Assembly: GCA_031769625.1 (NCBI GenBank)
Contig: JAUIMM010000484.1
Coordinates: 2,046,001 to 2,110,000, forward strand
Direction: 5' to 3'
DNA: 64,000 nt
Source: Taudactylus pleione
Lineage: Eukaryota > Chordata > Amphibia > Anura > Myobatrachidae
Part shown: piece by piece, positions 1 through 12,853 of the stretch
Layout of the letters: the number at the start of each line of letters is the position of its first letter
How positions within the stretch are numbered: the first letter of the stretch is position 1
Program-made: the position numbers and the translations under genes
The notes under the pieces: model-generated
What the model saw: the letters and a program-made list of their open reading frames with translations, nothing else
Told to the model about the DNA's origin: nothing
The model's database searches: none

Positions 1-864
1 TGCTTATATCTCAAATGGTGTTCCAGTCGGTGTCTTCCGTCTAGGACTTTTCGTTCGTCTCGTTTCTGCTTTTCCTTTGGACAGGTCTGGATTCTTGCCT
101 GGGAACCTTTTAAAGGTGCAGGTTTGTGCCCTTTACATTTACTTTCAAGGGAAATTGGCCCTCATTCCTCATTTCTTCTAGAGGTCTTGCGTGTGCAGCC
201 CCCTTTTGTACCTCCAATAGCTCCCTGGGATCTAAACTTGGTGCTTCTGTTTCTTTAGTTGCCCATGTTTGAACCTTTTGGAGGAAGTTGATCTTAAGCA
301 CCAGGATTGAAAGCCTGTCCTCCTCCTGACTCTCGCTTCTGCTCGTAGATTTTCAGATTTGGGTGCTCTGTCTTATAGCCACCTAGGGTGGAACTCCGGA
401 CGGTACCACCTTCCTTACCAGGGTTGTGTCAGCTTTTCATTTCAATCAGCCTCTTGTGGTACAGTCGTCGGTGAAGGACTCTGGTGGTTCTTCTACCTTG
501 GATATGGTTAGGGCTTTCCCCCTCTATGTTGTTGTTCGGAGGGGTTGGCCAGCGTCTAAGCAGATTTTGGCATGTTGCATTCGGCTGACTATTCATCAGC
601 CTTATATTAGTGCTGACCGTGGGCCTCCTTGGTCCATTTTGGCTCATTCCACACGTTCTGTGGGTGAGTCATGGGCGGCCAGTTAGAGGAGCCTCCACGT
701 CACAATTGTGCCGTACGGCCATTTGGTCTTCAGTTCTCACGTTTATCAAGTTTTACAAATTTGGTACGTTTGCTGCTTCGGCATACCGTTTTGGCCGTCT
801 AGTTCTGCAGGCGCCGCAGAGCACTCCCGCCCATTGGGAAAACTTTGGGACGTCCCCAGCGTAA
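1..864 (+). pseudogene. DIRS A tyrosine recombinase, C-terminal remnant
   Basis: In-frame pieces match the recombinase of copy C. A segment ending HSTRSVGESWAAS (around 640-686) carries the catalytic H-x-x-R motif. The next piece, in another frame or after a stop, reads RGASTSQLCRTAIWSS and on to a KFYKF tyrosine segment, and ends at 864. A TAG stop right after the WAAS residues and several frame changes upstream break the gene, so no active enzyme is expected. The family cuts and rejoins DNA to insert circular cDNA. The identification rests on the ordered H-x-x-R, W-S-S and Y motifs. Confidence 0.7.
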
Positions 865-1096
865 GCACCTCCAGTGTCCCCTAGTGGATGAAAGAGAAAA
901 TGGGATTTTGGTACCTACCGGTAAATCCTTTTCTCTGATTCCACAGGGGACACTGGAGCTAGTCACACTTTCTAAGTTTTTAAAGAAAGTGCCAGCTCCT
1001 AGTTAGCACACACCTATACCCCACTGTCATGAATACTTCAGTGTCCCCTATGGAATCGTAGAAAAGGATTTATCGGCAAGTACCAAAATCCTGTTT
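1..1096 (+). mobile_element. DIRS copy A, right end only (cut by window edge)
   Basis: This is the 3' part of a DIRS retrotransposon that begins before the window. Up to about 860 it encodes broken tyrosine recombinase. An internal complementary region lies at about 870-955, and the right terminus is at about 1030-1096, where a segment beginning cagtgtcccctatgg mirrors the ICR. Its terminal sequence differs from the other copies, so it is a separate subfamily. The right end keeps the dyad pattern seen in the others: AGGATTT, GGCAAGTACC, AAATCCT. The coordinate of the end is inferred from the T-rich junction and is good to a few bases. Confidence 0.75.
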
Positions 1097-3284
<2,188 letters not shown>

Positions 3285-4469
3285 TGAAAATAAAAATCAC
3301 GACACCTCTGCCGAGTTTCAAGAACTTAAAACCTACTGGGTTTATGATGGAGCAAATGCTTTCTGAAAACAAAGTAGTAAGACTGCAAGTTTGTATTGTG
3401 TTTGTGATGGTATTCTAGTGCTGATCAGCCCATCGATTATTTCATATAAAAATGAATGCTAAATTTGCTTCTCTCACACACTGCTGCAGTTTTACCTATT
3501 GGTGGAGGGGCTCAGTGTCCCCGCTGTCTGTAGCTGGCTTGTGTACACATGCACTACTTGGATATATGATCTCTTGAGCCTAGCTTGAGTTCACTTTTCC
3601 TCCAGGCTGTGGTGGGAAAACAGTCACAGATGACATACACTAGGTTCATTAGACAGACAAGGGTTTTGATGAGCTTTATGTAATGCTAAACCCTTGGCTT
3701 TCACTTCCACTGCTCTTGTTTGCTGAAGTCTCTAAGCTGCAGCCATTTAATACTTAGGCATACAAACTGGAAAGTAGTAGTTTTAATTTGCTAAACTATT
3801 ACTGGTTACCAAAGTATTAGGTCATTCAAATTTAGTGTATCATGATTGTTCTTTTTGGTAATAAACCATTATACTTTAATATCACCTGTATGGTTTTTGC
3901 TTAGACTTCATAGAAGTCACTAACAATATTATGGATTTTAAAGTGAGTGTGCTTGAAGGAACTTTTATTACTTTTTGGGGTTGCACTGTCTGAAACTAAA
4001 AATTACCTCTGGCTGGACAGATTACAAAGATTCTTGCAGGTACTGCCCAAGTGTGTTCAGCAATGCATCCTGAGATGCAGTGCACATCTGCACTCTGTCA
4101 ACTCTTTTCTGCAATGTTCCCACCGCCCAAACTGCTCCTGGCCTCTTATAGATAGTGTAGGGGGTCTCAGTTACTGTACCTGTCACAGTAACGTAAGCAC
4201 AGCACTACTCTGATTATGGCCGTCAGACCTCTGGAGAAGGATAGTGCCAGGTAGCATTTAAAAAATTAAAAGCTGGGTACAGCACCCATCACATGAATCC
4301 TGGAAACAACACTGAACAGTAAAAGGTAATCTTCGAAATCATTGTCATGTATATAAAATTAATTGGTCTGTTTGTCCAGTTATGCATTCCGACACCCCTG
4401 AACAGGTTGGCATGAAACAAACGTGAGGTGGTCCAGTTGGATCCTGGCCAGGTTTTAGGGGGGGGATAG

Positions 4470-4767
4470 GGTTCCTGTTGGATCTCCCGGTGGTGGACGC
4501 TGGGTAGAACTTTGGCCCAGGGAGCCTGTTTGGACACAGACAGCCTGTTCTGAGCCTTTCACTGGGTGGATTTGGACTAAAACTTCAGAGTGGTAACATT
4601 GGATCCCAGAAGATATACTTAAAGGGTTGAGATCCAAATGTACGCTGGGCAGAACTTTGACTCGGGGAGCCCGTTCTGGGCCTTCCACTGGATGGATTTG
4701 GAGGACATTACGTAATAAAACTTAACTTGAAGATTTAAACCCGTGCAACGCCAGGTACTTCAGCTAG
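4470..4767 (+). mobile_element. Helitron-like 3' end with internal duplicated segment
   Basis: The right end reads CCCGTGCAACGCCAGG, a short gap, then CTAG followed by T. This fits the canonical Helitron 3' end: a GC-rich CCCGTGC...GCACGGG-type hairpin a few bases before CTRR, inserted next to T. Here the second hairpin arm is decayed. Upstream, two diverged copies of a segment (about 4472-4572 and 4625-4702: cgctgggtagaactttg, then gtggatttgga) form a tandem pair. The 5' TC end was not located, so the start is arbitrary. There is no Rep/Helicase ORF; it is non-autonomous. Confidence 0.45.
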
Positions 4768-4967
4768 TTTAATATCATTTTCTTTAATTATTGACCACTT
4801 AAGCACAACCCTGGCACTATATAAGACAATTAATAAATACTAAAACTTACTGGATGTAGATCACAGGGGCTGTTTTACAGCTTGCAAATTTAACTTTTGG
4901 TTTAGCTGGTAATCATGTGGCAAACAGCTATAATCCTGCATTGACTACAGTAGCAATAGCAGCATTT

Positions 4968-5120
4968 CTACTTCAGGGTCCATAGGGGGTCCACAGGGTT
5001 GACCTTGGGGTATAGGTTGGGAACCAAATCCGGGCACCACGCAGTTAAAGCTTTTAGCTCCCAGGATGCACTTGGGTCCACTCTCCCTATAACCCCGCCC
5101 CCCAGCCAGAGGCACCTCAG
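4968..5120 (+). repeat. DIRS B left inverted terminal repeat
   Basis: It runs from ctacttcagggtcc to gaggcacctcag and is reverse-complementary to 10589-10740, essentially without mismatches over about 135 bp by eye. It contains the conserved core GCAGTTAAAGCTTTT and a CCAGGATGCAC box shared with C, D and G. It probably carries the element's promoter, since it is followed by the untranslated leader. Confidence 0.85.
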
Positions 5121-5397
5121 TTTAAGTTGGTGCCCGGCCGGAGTCGGGTCACCGTTACTGCAGGGGGGCTGCTTAGCAGCCTCTAAGCTTAAAAGAGTTT
5201 TATTTTATTATTTTTTTTTTTTACTACTCTTCAGAGCGGCAGCATCAGACTGTCCAATGGACGTCTGAGCTGCCGCTCCTACACCCCGCCGGCGCTGCGA
5301 CGCCAGTACAGATCTGGGGATCGCAGCGGGACCCCAGAGTCTGTACTAGCCGGGCTCTGGAGGAATCCCTGGGCTGCTGCCGGATCGACGGGGACAG

Positions 5398-5999
5398 GTA
5401 AGTCGCGTGGTCACCGCTTGCGGTGACCCGCGTGTACATGCAGCCTTATGCCTCCGGTCTCTGGGGACAGACCGGAGGCGCTAGCGGTGGCGGCGGGCTC
5501 CCCCTCCATGGAGGCATACCCCGCGTGTCCACAGCCCACCAGGGATTATAGCGGCAGCGGGAGCCGGCATCCCGGGGGGTTAATTGCTAGCCAGGGGAGG
5601 AAGCCTTCCCTGTCTAGCGGCTCCTCCCCTCAGCTCAGCGCGCCTTTCAATAATACAGTCTGGCGTCGCTGAGCTGCTTCCTCCGCGGGCCACGCTTCTT
5701 CTGAGGTCTCCAGCGGCCATTTTCTCTCTGTGGTGCTGCAGAACTCTTAGGATGTCAGTGAGCCCAGTCCCCCTGCGTACCTGGCCATTTTGGGTGAGTG
5801 TACACAGCGCTATAGCCTTCCCAGACACTGAATCTGGGCAGTTGAATGTAGCGACATTGTGCAGTATATTATATGTCATGCTTATGTATGTATATATATT
5901 TTTCTGCATTGTATGTGACTTATGCTAGTGCTGACTGTCTGCTTTTTCTCTCACCTGTCAGTGTATATCTATCCCTTTTCTTTATCTGCCCTAATACAG
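5398..5999 (+). other. Candidate leader intron of DIRS B
   Basis: The leader has a consensus 5' splice site GGGGACAG/GTAAG at 5397/5398, and 602 bp later a pyrimidine-rich tract ending ctaatacag/gtgt at 5999/6000. DIRS G on the opposite strand has the same two sites in aligned context (576 bp apart), and E keeps the donor. The pairing is inferred from this conservation; there is no transcript evidence. Confidence 0.45.
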
Positions 6000-8900
6000 G
6001 TGTACCTGGGGTGGTTCTGAGACCTCACATATATATATTTGTTAATATCTGTGAGGTTTGTCACATACTGTTGCGTGCTGCACGTTGCCATATTTTAGAT
6101 GGAACTGTGAGTTGCGTACGCTGATAATGGGTTCCTGCAGCTAATCTTAGCGTCAGTCAGGACCGGTATGGCGCTGCTTAATATTTCCGTCAAGATAGTC
6201 AGATATATCTGACCAGGAGATTGCACACGATACTGCACCCATTATTGCTATCCTGCAAGTCATAGCCTGCAGGAATTAGTGCGGAGGATTTTAACTCAGA
6301 AAGGTTTTCGTATGCGGCACCATCTGGTGCCGGGCCCCTTGCACGACCCCCTTAAAGGGCGTTGTTTCTCAGGATCCTCTCCTTTGAGGATCGCCGGGCG
6401 GGCCCCATTGTCGTCACTCGCTTGGAGTTACTTCACCATACTGCCCTTTTGAACTCTGGGTATCTCGCAATTTCTTGCAATTTACCCCTGTGTCACAGAC
6501 TATCGCTCCCTGCCGGGGTTTTTCACAGTACATGAATTACCTCCGATACCACATCGGTCTGTCATTCCCCTTTCAGGGATTACCACAACGGCCACCCTGG
6601 TGGATGTCGTTTTATAACTAATTGGCGTGATATACGCCCTGGGGTTACTGACCAGTGGCTCTGCCGTGAACTGGATGGTATATTCGGCTCTTTCCCTCTC
6701 ACATGGGGGGGAGCCGATCTCAAGTATTATTATCCCTGCTTTGGGGCTGGTAGCCAGGCTCATTCTGGATATAGAGAATGTCGATCCTGCACCAGTATCA
6801 TACATCTCCCGTTTTCTGCCCAGCGGGTGGATCTCATAGCGGGAGTCTGGCTGTCCCCAGATACGAGGAGTCACAAAGGCCTCCTGTTTCCCATTCCCTG
6901 AGGGTCCTCACAAGTAATGGAAATCCCCTTCTGGGATGGATTTGTATGTTAATCATCGGGTTACAGGCATTAATACGCCTCCCATCCCGGCCTGGACGAA
7001 TTTTACGGATCCGTAGGTGGTAACTTTGCCTGAAATCAATGTACTCGTTTTCAGGGCCTGTTGCCCGTCCTACCATGGCCATCGCATGGTGATGCTTTTG
7101 TGACGTTTTTCCCCTCCAACACGTCTGAGGTTCAAATATCTTTTTGCCGCTCACAAAATATGCAGTGGTCATATGTGGGATTACCTCATGGGATGCCGGT
7201 CTTCTAACTTTCAGGGTTTCGGCGGCGTCTGTATCCGCCGCAGTACCCTATGGCTGCGTTATGGGAAAGCAGAGGTGCACACTCCTTCCAGGGGGAAGTT
7301 CTTGTTTGGTCCTGACCTTGACAAGATCGTTGCATCATTGGCAGTATCACTAATGGGGAGATACCGTCTTTAGCTACTCCCACTACATTCGGACTAACTC
7401 TGTTAAGTCTTTTTGTCCTCAGGGTCAGCCTAAAGGCCTGTTTTTTCCTAGGCTGTCGGCCTCCACGGGGGCCACCTTATCCAGTACCGAGCAGTCCTGG
7501 ACTTCCGGACGACCCTGTTTCTACACCTGAGGATATACCCTCAGCCTGACGGGACAGGTCTACATCTGGGGAATTTCCAGAGTGAGGTACTGATTCTCAA
7601 CGGCCTCTCATTGCTCATGCAGCCTCCTCACAGGCATTGTTACACGGGCCCTTCTTCAGAACTGATCAGGGCCTTACAATCCCAGAAAGCTATACAGTCT
7701 TTGTGGTAAGCAGAGCTATTTCGGCCAACCTCACTATCTCAGTGAGGGACTGGTTGTTCTACTTTCTTTTTGGGGCGGTGACCGACTGGTCCTCCTTTGC
7801 CTATACTCTGTCTCAAATCCCTGAATCAGATTCCAACGGTGCCTTGACTCAGGTGGAATCGTCCATGCTCCATCATCCGATGTTTGGAACCTGGGGATTT
7901 TATGGTATATCCGAGTATTCAGGATACGTACCTACGGGTACATACAGAGCCCTCTCATCAGCATGGGTTCAGGTTTGCTGTGCCACAGCAACACTTGTAA
8001 GTTTCGGGCTCTGCCTTTTGGGGCTGTCCTCAACTCCACCGGGGTTTACCAGCTTTATGGATTTTCTGACAGTTCACCTGTTCAGTGTATCCGAATGCTC
8101 CTTTCTCTGGACGGTCTCCTACTTTTAGCAGGATCACCAAGGTACTTTACCGCCAGGTCAGGATAACCGGGGCTTCTTCTCGTCACAGAAAAGTCCTCCC
8201 TGCATCCCTCACAGGGTTTTCTTCATCTGGGAGCACTGCTGGATTCTCAGAATCTGAGAATTTTTCTGGCGTAAGACAAGATCTCCACTCTTCAACTTCG
8301 AGTGTGCGGATATCTACGCAGTCGACATATGTCATTACTCTTTGTGATGCGCGGTCTACCAGAGTGTCTACCTTTTGGTAGGGTGGAATGTGCTCAGTTC
8401 CATTCCAGGCCTTGCCATAATTGACTCCCCTCCAGATGGATCGAGTTTTTTCCATCGGATCGCTGTTCGAACGATGATACTTTCTACGGAGGCGAGTTGG
8501 TCTCTGTCCGGGTGGCTATGGCCATCTCGTCCAGGGTGTTCTTTGCTAAAGACAGTGTCTGGTCCGCATTCATTTCGGGGCAGTTGGACGTCTGTCGCTT
8601 CTGCCCTGCCACTTACCTTGTTGATACTTTAAGCTGTCTTGGACTTTCACTCTGGCCTAACCCATTTGTCACGGTAAACCTGAATAGGTTCAGTCCGACA
8701 GTGTCACAACAGTGGCTTCCATCTAGGCAACACTGGTAGTTGGGTGGCAATGTTAGGAATGTCACCCATTCTGACATAGTCAAAGGGTCTTCTCCTGGCC
8801 AACTCTGCGGTGTTTATTCCCGGAGCTCTCCATTGGGAAGCGGGCTTCCTCAGCCGTCACGGCGTGCATCCCGGGGACTAGTCTCTTCTCCAAGAGAGGT

Positions 8901-9701
8901 TTCAACTCCTGGTGAGCAGAGGGGGCCTCCCTGAGGGGATTGATCCCCATGGCCTTCTGACTCGATCACACATTACCGGTGTTACAGTCCAGCTCTAGGA
9001 GTACTGAAGCTACCTTCAGTGACTCTTTGTCAGTGAAGTGGTCCTTCCACTTTGTGTACCTGTGTCCTCCGGTCTCCCTTCTTCCTCGAGGTCTTCGGAA
9101 GTTTAATTCGAGACGGAGGGGCTTTCCTTCTGGGGGCTCTAGGTCGTCCCAGACATCACTGGTACTAAGATTTTCGGAGTCTCCTCCTCGATGCTCCGTT
9201 CCTACTGCTTCACTATCTGGACCTGTTGTCTCAGGGTCCTTGTTTTTCCCTGGATCTGGATCGCTTGTCTTTAACTGCGCCCCTACTGTGGTCCTCGGGC
9301 TTCCCTGGCTCTGTCTTCATTGAGATGTTTAGAGCAGATAGGCCAGACTTTGCTGGGATCTGCCACGGACTGTGGCATACATAATTCTTATGGTATCGTA
9401 CCTGTCGATACGATCCTCCGGTGTCCAGGATTTCCAGATATTCTGGCATTCCTTCCAGCTGGCTTGGGTTTCACCCTTGGCCTGGCCTTCCTGACAGTGC
9501 GGATCTCTACACTGTCGGTATGGTTAAGATATGGAATTGCTCCGCTCTGGTATCCAGTTCATCCTTTGGAGTGTTTTCTGGATTATGTCTCCACTTGTCC
9601 TCCCTAGGGACTCCTGGGGAGTTAGTAGTGGTTCTTTGTTCCCTCCGGGGACAGTCAATGGAACCGCTGGTTGTGATAGCCATTACATGGTCTATTGTTT
9701 A

Positions 9702-9722
9702 AGCTCTCTCTCTCTCTCTCTC
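9702..9722 (+). repeat. (TC)n microsatellite inside DIRS B
   Basis: About ten uninterrupted TC dinucleotides within the recombinase remnant, absent from the aligned part of copy C. Confidence 0.85.
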
Positions 9723-10332
9723 AGGGTGTTTAAATCAACCAGGAGAGTGTCTGAATGGGGAGCGTTCTCATGTGGCTCCCTCTTCTGGAGGGCATCATGT
9801 CAGGGTGTGAGTTGCTCTCGCCCTGTGTTTCTTCTTAAAGTGGTTTTTAGGTTCCATATTATTCTGGAACTTATGGTATGGCCATTCAGTTCCCAGTCCT
9901 CTCGGCTGTTGTGGCCTCATGGACTGTGGTCCGGCCTCTTTGGCTTTATGTGATCCGTTCAAGTTCCTTATGGTAAGCGGACTCCTTATTGGTGGTCTGC
10001 GGTTTCTGGTTTTAACAGGAAACGATGGCCGACCTATAATGAAATGTTGACTGGATGGCCTCGTATGTCTTCCTCAGGGGCCTACCCATGGGTGGGCATT
10101 TCTGTCGTTGAGGCTTGTTTTTTTTTTCTCGGGCCGTGTAACCCTCGTGGGCGGCTCGTCGTGGCGCCTCGGCTGTTTTGCCTTACTAGGTGTCCACGTG
10201 GTCTTCTGTCCATACCTTTTTAAGGTTCTAGGCATTGGTTTCCTTTGCCTCTCAGGATGCTTCCTTTTTGGCGACTGATTCTCCTCTCAGCACAGGAGCG
10301 TCCCCACCCTTGGTTGAACTGCTTTGGGACAT

Positions 10333-10446
10333 CCCCAAGGTCAACCCTGTGGACCCCCTATGGACCCTGAAGTAGAAAACAAGAGATATGGTAAGAACTT
10401 ACCTTTTGTTATCTCTGTTTCTACGAAGTCCATAGGGTCCACAGGG
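10333..10446 (+). repeat. DIRS B internal complementary region (ICR)
   Basis: The first half is the reverse complement of the left terminus (ccccaaggtcaaccctgtgg to gaagtagaa). It passes directly into the reverse complement of the right terminus (acaagagatatggtaag to ctacgaagtccatagg). The segment therefore predicts the joint of the two element ends, which is the template role known for the ICR in DIRS replication. Confidence 0.85.
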
Positions 10447-10588
10447 CGCCCGCCCTGACGCACCTGGCTTCATATGGGCTGTGTTACTGGTCACCGGCTT
10501 CCCGTCTCCTTTTCTGTGAGTATGGTTCTAGAGTGTTCCAGTTTTCTCTCTTTTTCTCTCCTCCTCCGGCCTTTGGCTACTTACAATC

Positions 10589-10777
10589 TGAGGTGCCTCT
10601 GGCTGGGGGGCGGGGTTATAGGGAGAGTGGACCCAAGTGCATCCTGGGAGCTAAAAGCTTTAACTGCGTGGTGCCCGGATTTGGTTCCCAACCTATACCC
10701 CAAGGTCAACCCTGTGGACCCTATGGACTTCGTAGAAACAGAGATAACAAAGGTAAGTTCTTACCATATCTCTTGTT
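10589..10777 (+). repeat. DIRS B right inverted terminal repeat and terminal hairpin
   Basis: Positions 10589-10740 are the inverted partner of 4968-5120. Beyond it, 10741-10777 forms a dyad: GAGATA, then GGTAAG-tt-CTTACC, then TATCTC. It ends in TTGTT at the genomic flank. Confidence 0.8.
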
Positions 10778-11113
10778 ATACAGGTTATGGGGTGTATTTC
10801 ATGGCTTCAGTATATACGTAAAAATCATTGGTTTGATACATTAGACTGCAGTAGTTGGTATCATTTCTGTTTTAGTCTTGATAAAGTGATTATTATTTTT
10901 TTATTTTCTTTATACAACAGATTAGTTTTTTTTTTTTGCTTTTATAGAGTACAAATATTAGACCATTAAAGACTAGATCTGCAAGTAAATGGTGAAATGT
11001 AGCAGATGCAGTGGTGTTAGGTGCCAATAAGGAGTACAGCGAGAGTACAACAGAAGCATTCTGAGTAGTATCAACCATGATATTGAAAACTTAAAATGAC
11101 ACCTTAAAGTCAG
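10778..11113. other. Spacer between DIRS B and C
   Basis: 336 bp of AT-rich intron sequence separating the two elements. It contains a T-tract near 10926. No gene or repeat was recognised. Confidence 0.7.
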
Positions 11114-11116
11114 TTT

Positions 11117-11276
11117 CTACTTCAGAGTCCATAGGGTATCCACAGGATACCTTGGGGTATAGGTGATGACGTCAGGCATCGGGCACCATAGAGTTAAAGC
11201 TTTCAGCCTCCCAGGATGCACTAGGGTCCCCCTCCTATACCTCGCCCCCGAGCCAAGGCATCTCAGTTTAGTTTGG
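11117..11276 (+). repeat. DIRS C left inverted terminal repeat
   Basis: Reverse-complementary to 15935-16087 with about four to five differences. It carries GAGTTAAAGCTTTC and a CCCAGGATGCACTAGGG box, the counterparts of those in B, D and G. Confidence 0.85.
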
Positions 11277-11510
11277 TGCCCGGCCGGAGTCGGATGCACC
11301 TGTTAGAGGGGGGCCATGAAGAGCCCCTGAAGTTTTCGTCTTTGCAGCTGTGGATGCACATCTGGAAGTACAGCATAGATAGTCAGTCCTGACGTCCATG
11401 CTGTCTTCCCTACACCCCCGCCGGTACCAGAACGCTGGTACTGATCCGGGGATGCTGCTATAGCGGAGGGGGACTGTAGCGCGGAGGGGCTATGTCGTAA
11501 GTGTTATTCA

Positions 11511-12853
11511 TTGACGCGGCCAATTACGGTCACGGCTCCGGTACAGGAGCCGCCCTGGGCTTGTTTCACCAAAGCGCTAACAACCCTAGTGGGCCAGTTA
11601 GCTCCGCAGCCTGCCTTCACTCAGATGGGATTGTCACTGCAGTCAGTGGTGTCGTCACCCATGCAGGGTTTCCCGAGACAATTGATGGTACCCCACAGTC
11701 TCCCTATTTCCCCTCCTCAGGTCTCTCATGAGCCTGCGTGGGTTAATTCGTTAACAAGCTCTGTACAGCATTTGTCAGAAGTGTTGCAAGGGGAGTCTGT
11801 GATGCGGCCTCACAAGCGGCCGGTGGCGTCTGTCTGCTCCTTATGACGATGACGACGGGACGTCCGATGATGGGGAGATTCTGGATCTTTCTGACCAGGA
11901 ACCTCCCCGTCCTAAAGAGTCGGACGCTAAGTCTAAGGTTTATATACCTGGCCTTATTCGTGCAGTCCGTACTGCTTTAGTTATTGAGGATGAGGAGCCT
12001 CCGATATCAAAATCCAAATACGCCTTTTTCAAGGATGTTAAGGGGAGATGCCACAGTGTTTCCTCTTTCGGGTCAATTAGTGGACCACCTAGAGTAAGCA
12101 TGGAAACAGCCAGGCAAACGGTATCAGCCTCAAAGGCGTTTAGCAGTGGCGTATCCGTTTGCGGACAATTATTTTGCCAAGTGGGAATCTCCGCCACAGG
12201 TGGATTCCCATGTAACACGCCTGGTCCGAAGTGCCACGTTGCCCATGCCCTCCATGTCCTCCTTAAAGGATGCTACGGATCGTAAGGTGGAAATCTGCCT
12301 AAAGTCCGTTTATTCCCTTGCGGGGGGGGGGGGGGGGGCAGCTTGGCCGGCTATGGCCATTTGTTGGGTTGCCAGAGCTATGGAGCTCTGGGCATATACG
12401 TTAGAGGCGTCCTTCGATTTCGGCTGAACAGACCGAGTTGATAGGCAATCTCAGGGATTCGGCCACTTAATGAAGCGTCTTTGGATATCAGTACCCTGAC
12501 CTCACGGATTTCTTCGGCTGCTGTGGCGGCTCGTCGCACGTTATGGTTGCGATCTTGGAAGGCGGACGCTGAATCCAAAAAGGGCCTGGAAGCCTTGCCC
12601 TTTAACGGAGAAGTCCTATTTGGTCCAGATCTGGACAAAATCGTGGCCACGCTGGCGGCAGCCAAATCAGCATGTCTCCCGTCTGCTGCAGTTCCGTCCA
12701 GCTCAGGTACGTCGGCCTTACAGGGCCCAGGGTAGTCCTAAAGCACAATCTTTTCCCCGACAGGCTGGCCCCAAAAAATCGGCCAAGCCCCGGAAGCAGG
12801 CCTGGAGTACCAGGCGTCCGGCTCCTAAGCCAGATGACAAACCTGCGGCCTGA
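11511..12853 (+). pseudogene. DIRS C gag-like ORF1, frameshifted
   Basis: The start encodes QEPPWACFTKALTTLVGQLA, matching the N-terminal ORF of copy G (QDPPWAMFSQVLASIADRLA). Then come an acidic stretch (DDDDGTSDDGEILDLSDQE), YIPGLIRAVRTALVIEDEEP, the conserved middle (WESPPQVDSHVTRLV, then SLKDATDRKVEICLKSVYSL), a WLRSWKADAESKKGLEALPF segment and FGPDLDKIVATLAAAKSA. The tail is basic and Lys/Pro/Arg-rich and ends KPDDKPAA-stop at 12853. At least three frame changes break it, one near the G-run at 12319-12338. The family role is packaging of element RNA, inferred from position and homology among copies. Confidence 0.7.
12319..12338 (+). repeat. Poly-G run in DIRS C gag
   Basis: An uninterrupted run of about 18 G where gag of copy G has an ordinary codon stretch (SLSGAVARPSMA). 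It expanded inside the coding region and is probably one source of the frame change. Confidence 0.75.

Larger units (their letters stand above)
4965..10777 (+). mobile_element. DIRS copy B, full-length ends, degenerate interior
   Basis: The element is 5.8 kb. Left ITR is about 4968-5120, right ITR about 10589-10740, ICR about 10333-10446, and the right-end hairpin 10741-10777. Between them lie broken matches to DIRS gag (about 7230-7380, FGPDLDK-type segment), RT (about 7640-8160) and recombinase (about 9330-10300), but no frame stays open for more than a small fraction of any domain. The RT catalytic box has become SLDG (near 8106). The ITRs match each other almost perfectly, in contrast with the decayed coding part. 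There is no target-site duplication, as expected for recombinase-mediated insertion. Confidence 0.85.

Noticed and set aside
5580..5928. Overlapping ORFs of 109 and 114 codons on both strands near 5.6-5.9 kb
   Set aside because: The region is the GC-rich untranslated leader of DIRS B, with the candidate intron. The same DNA in G is non-coding and the frames are not conserved.
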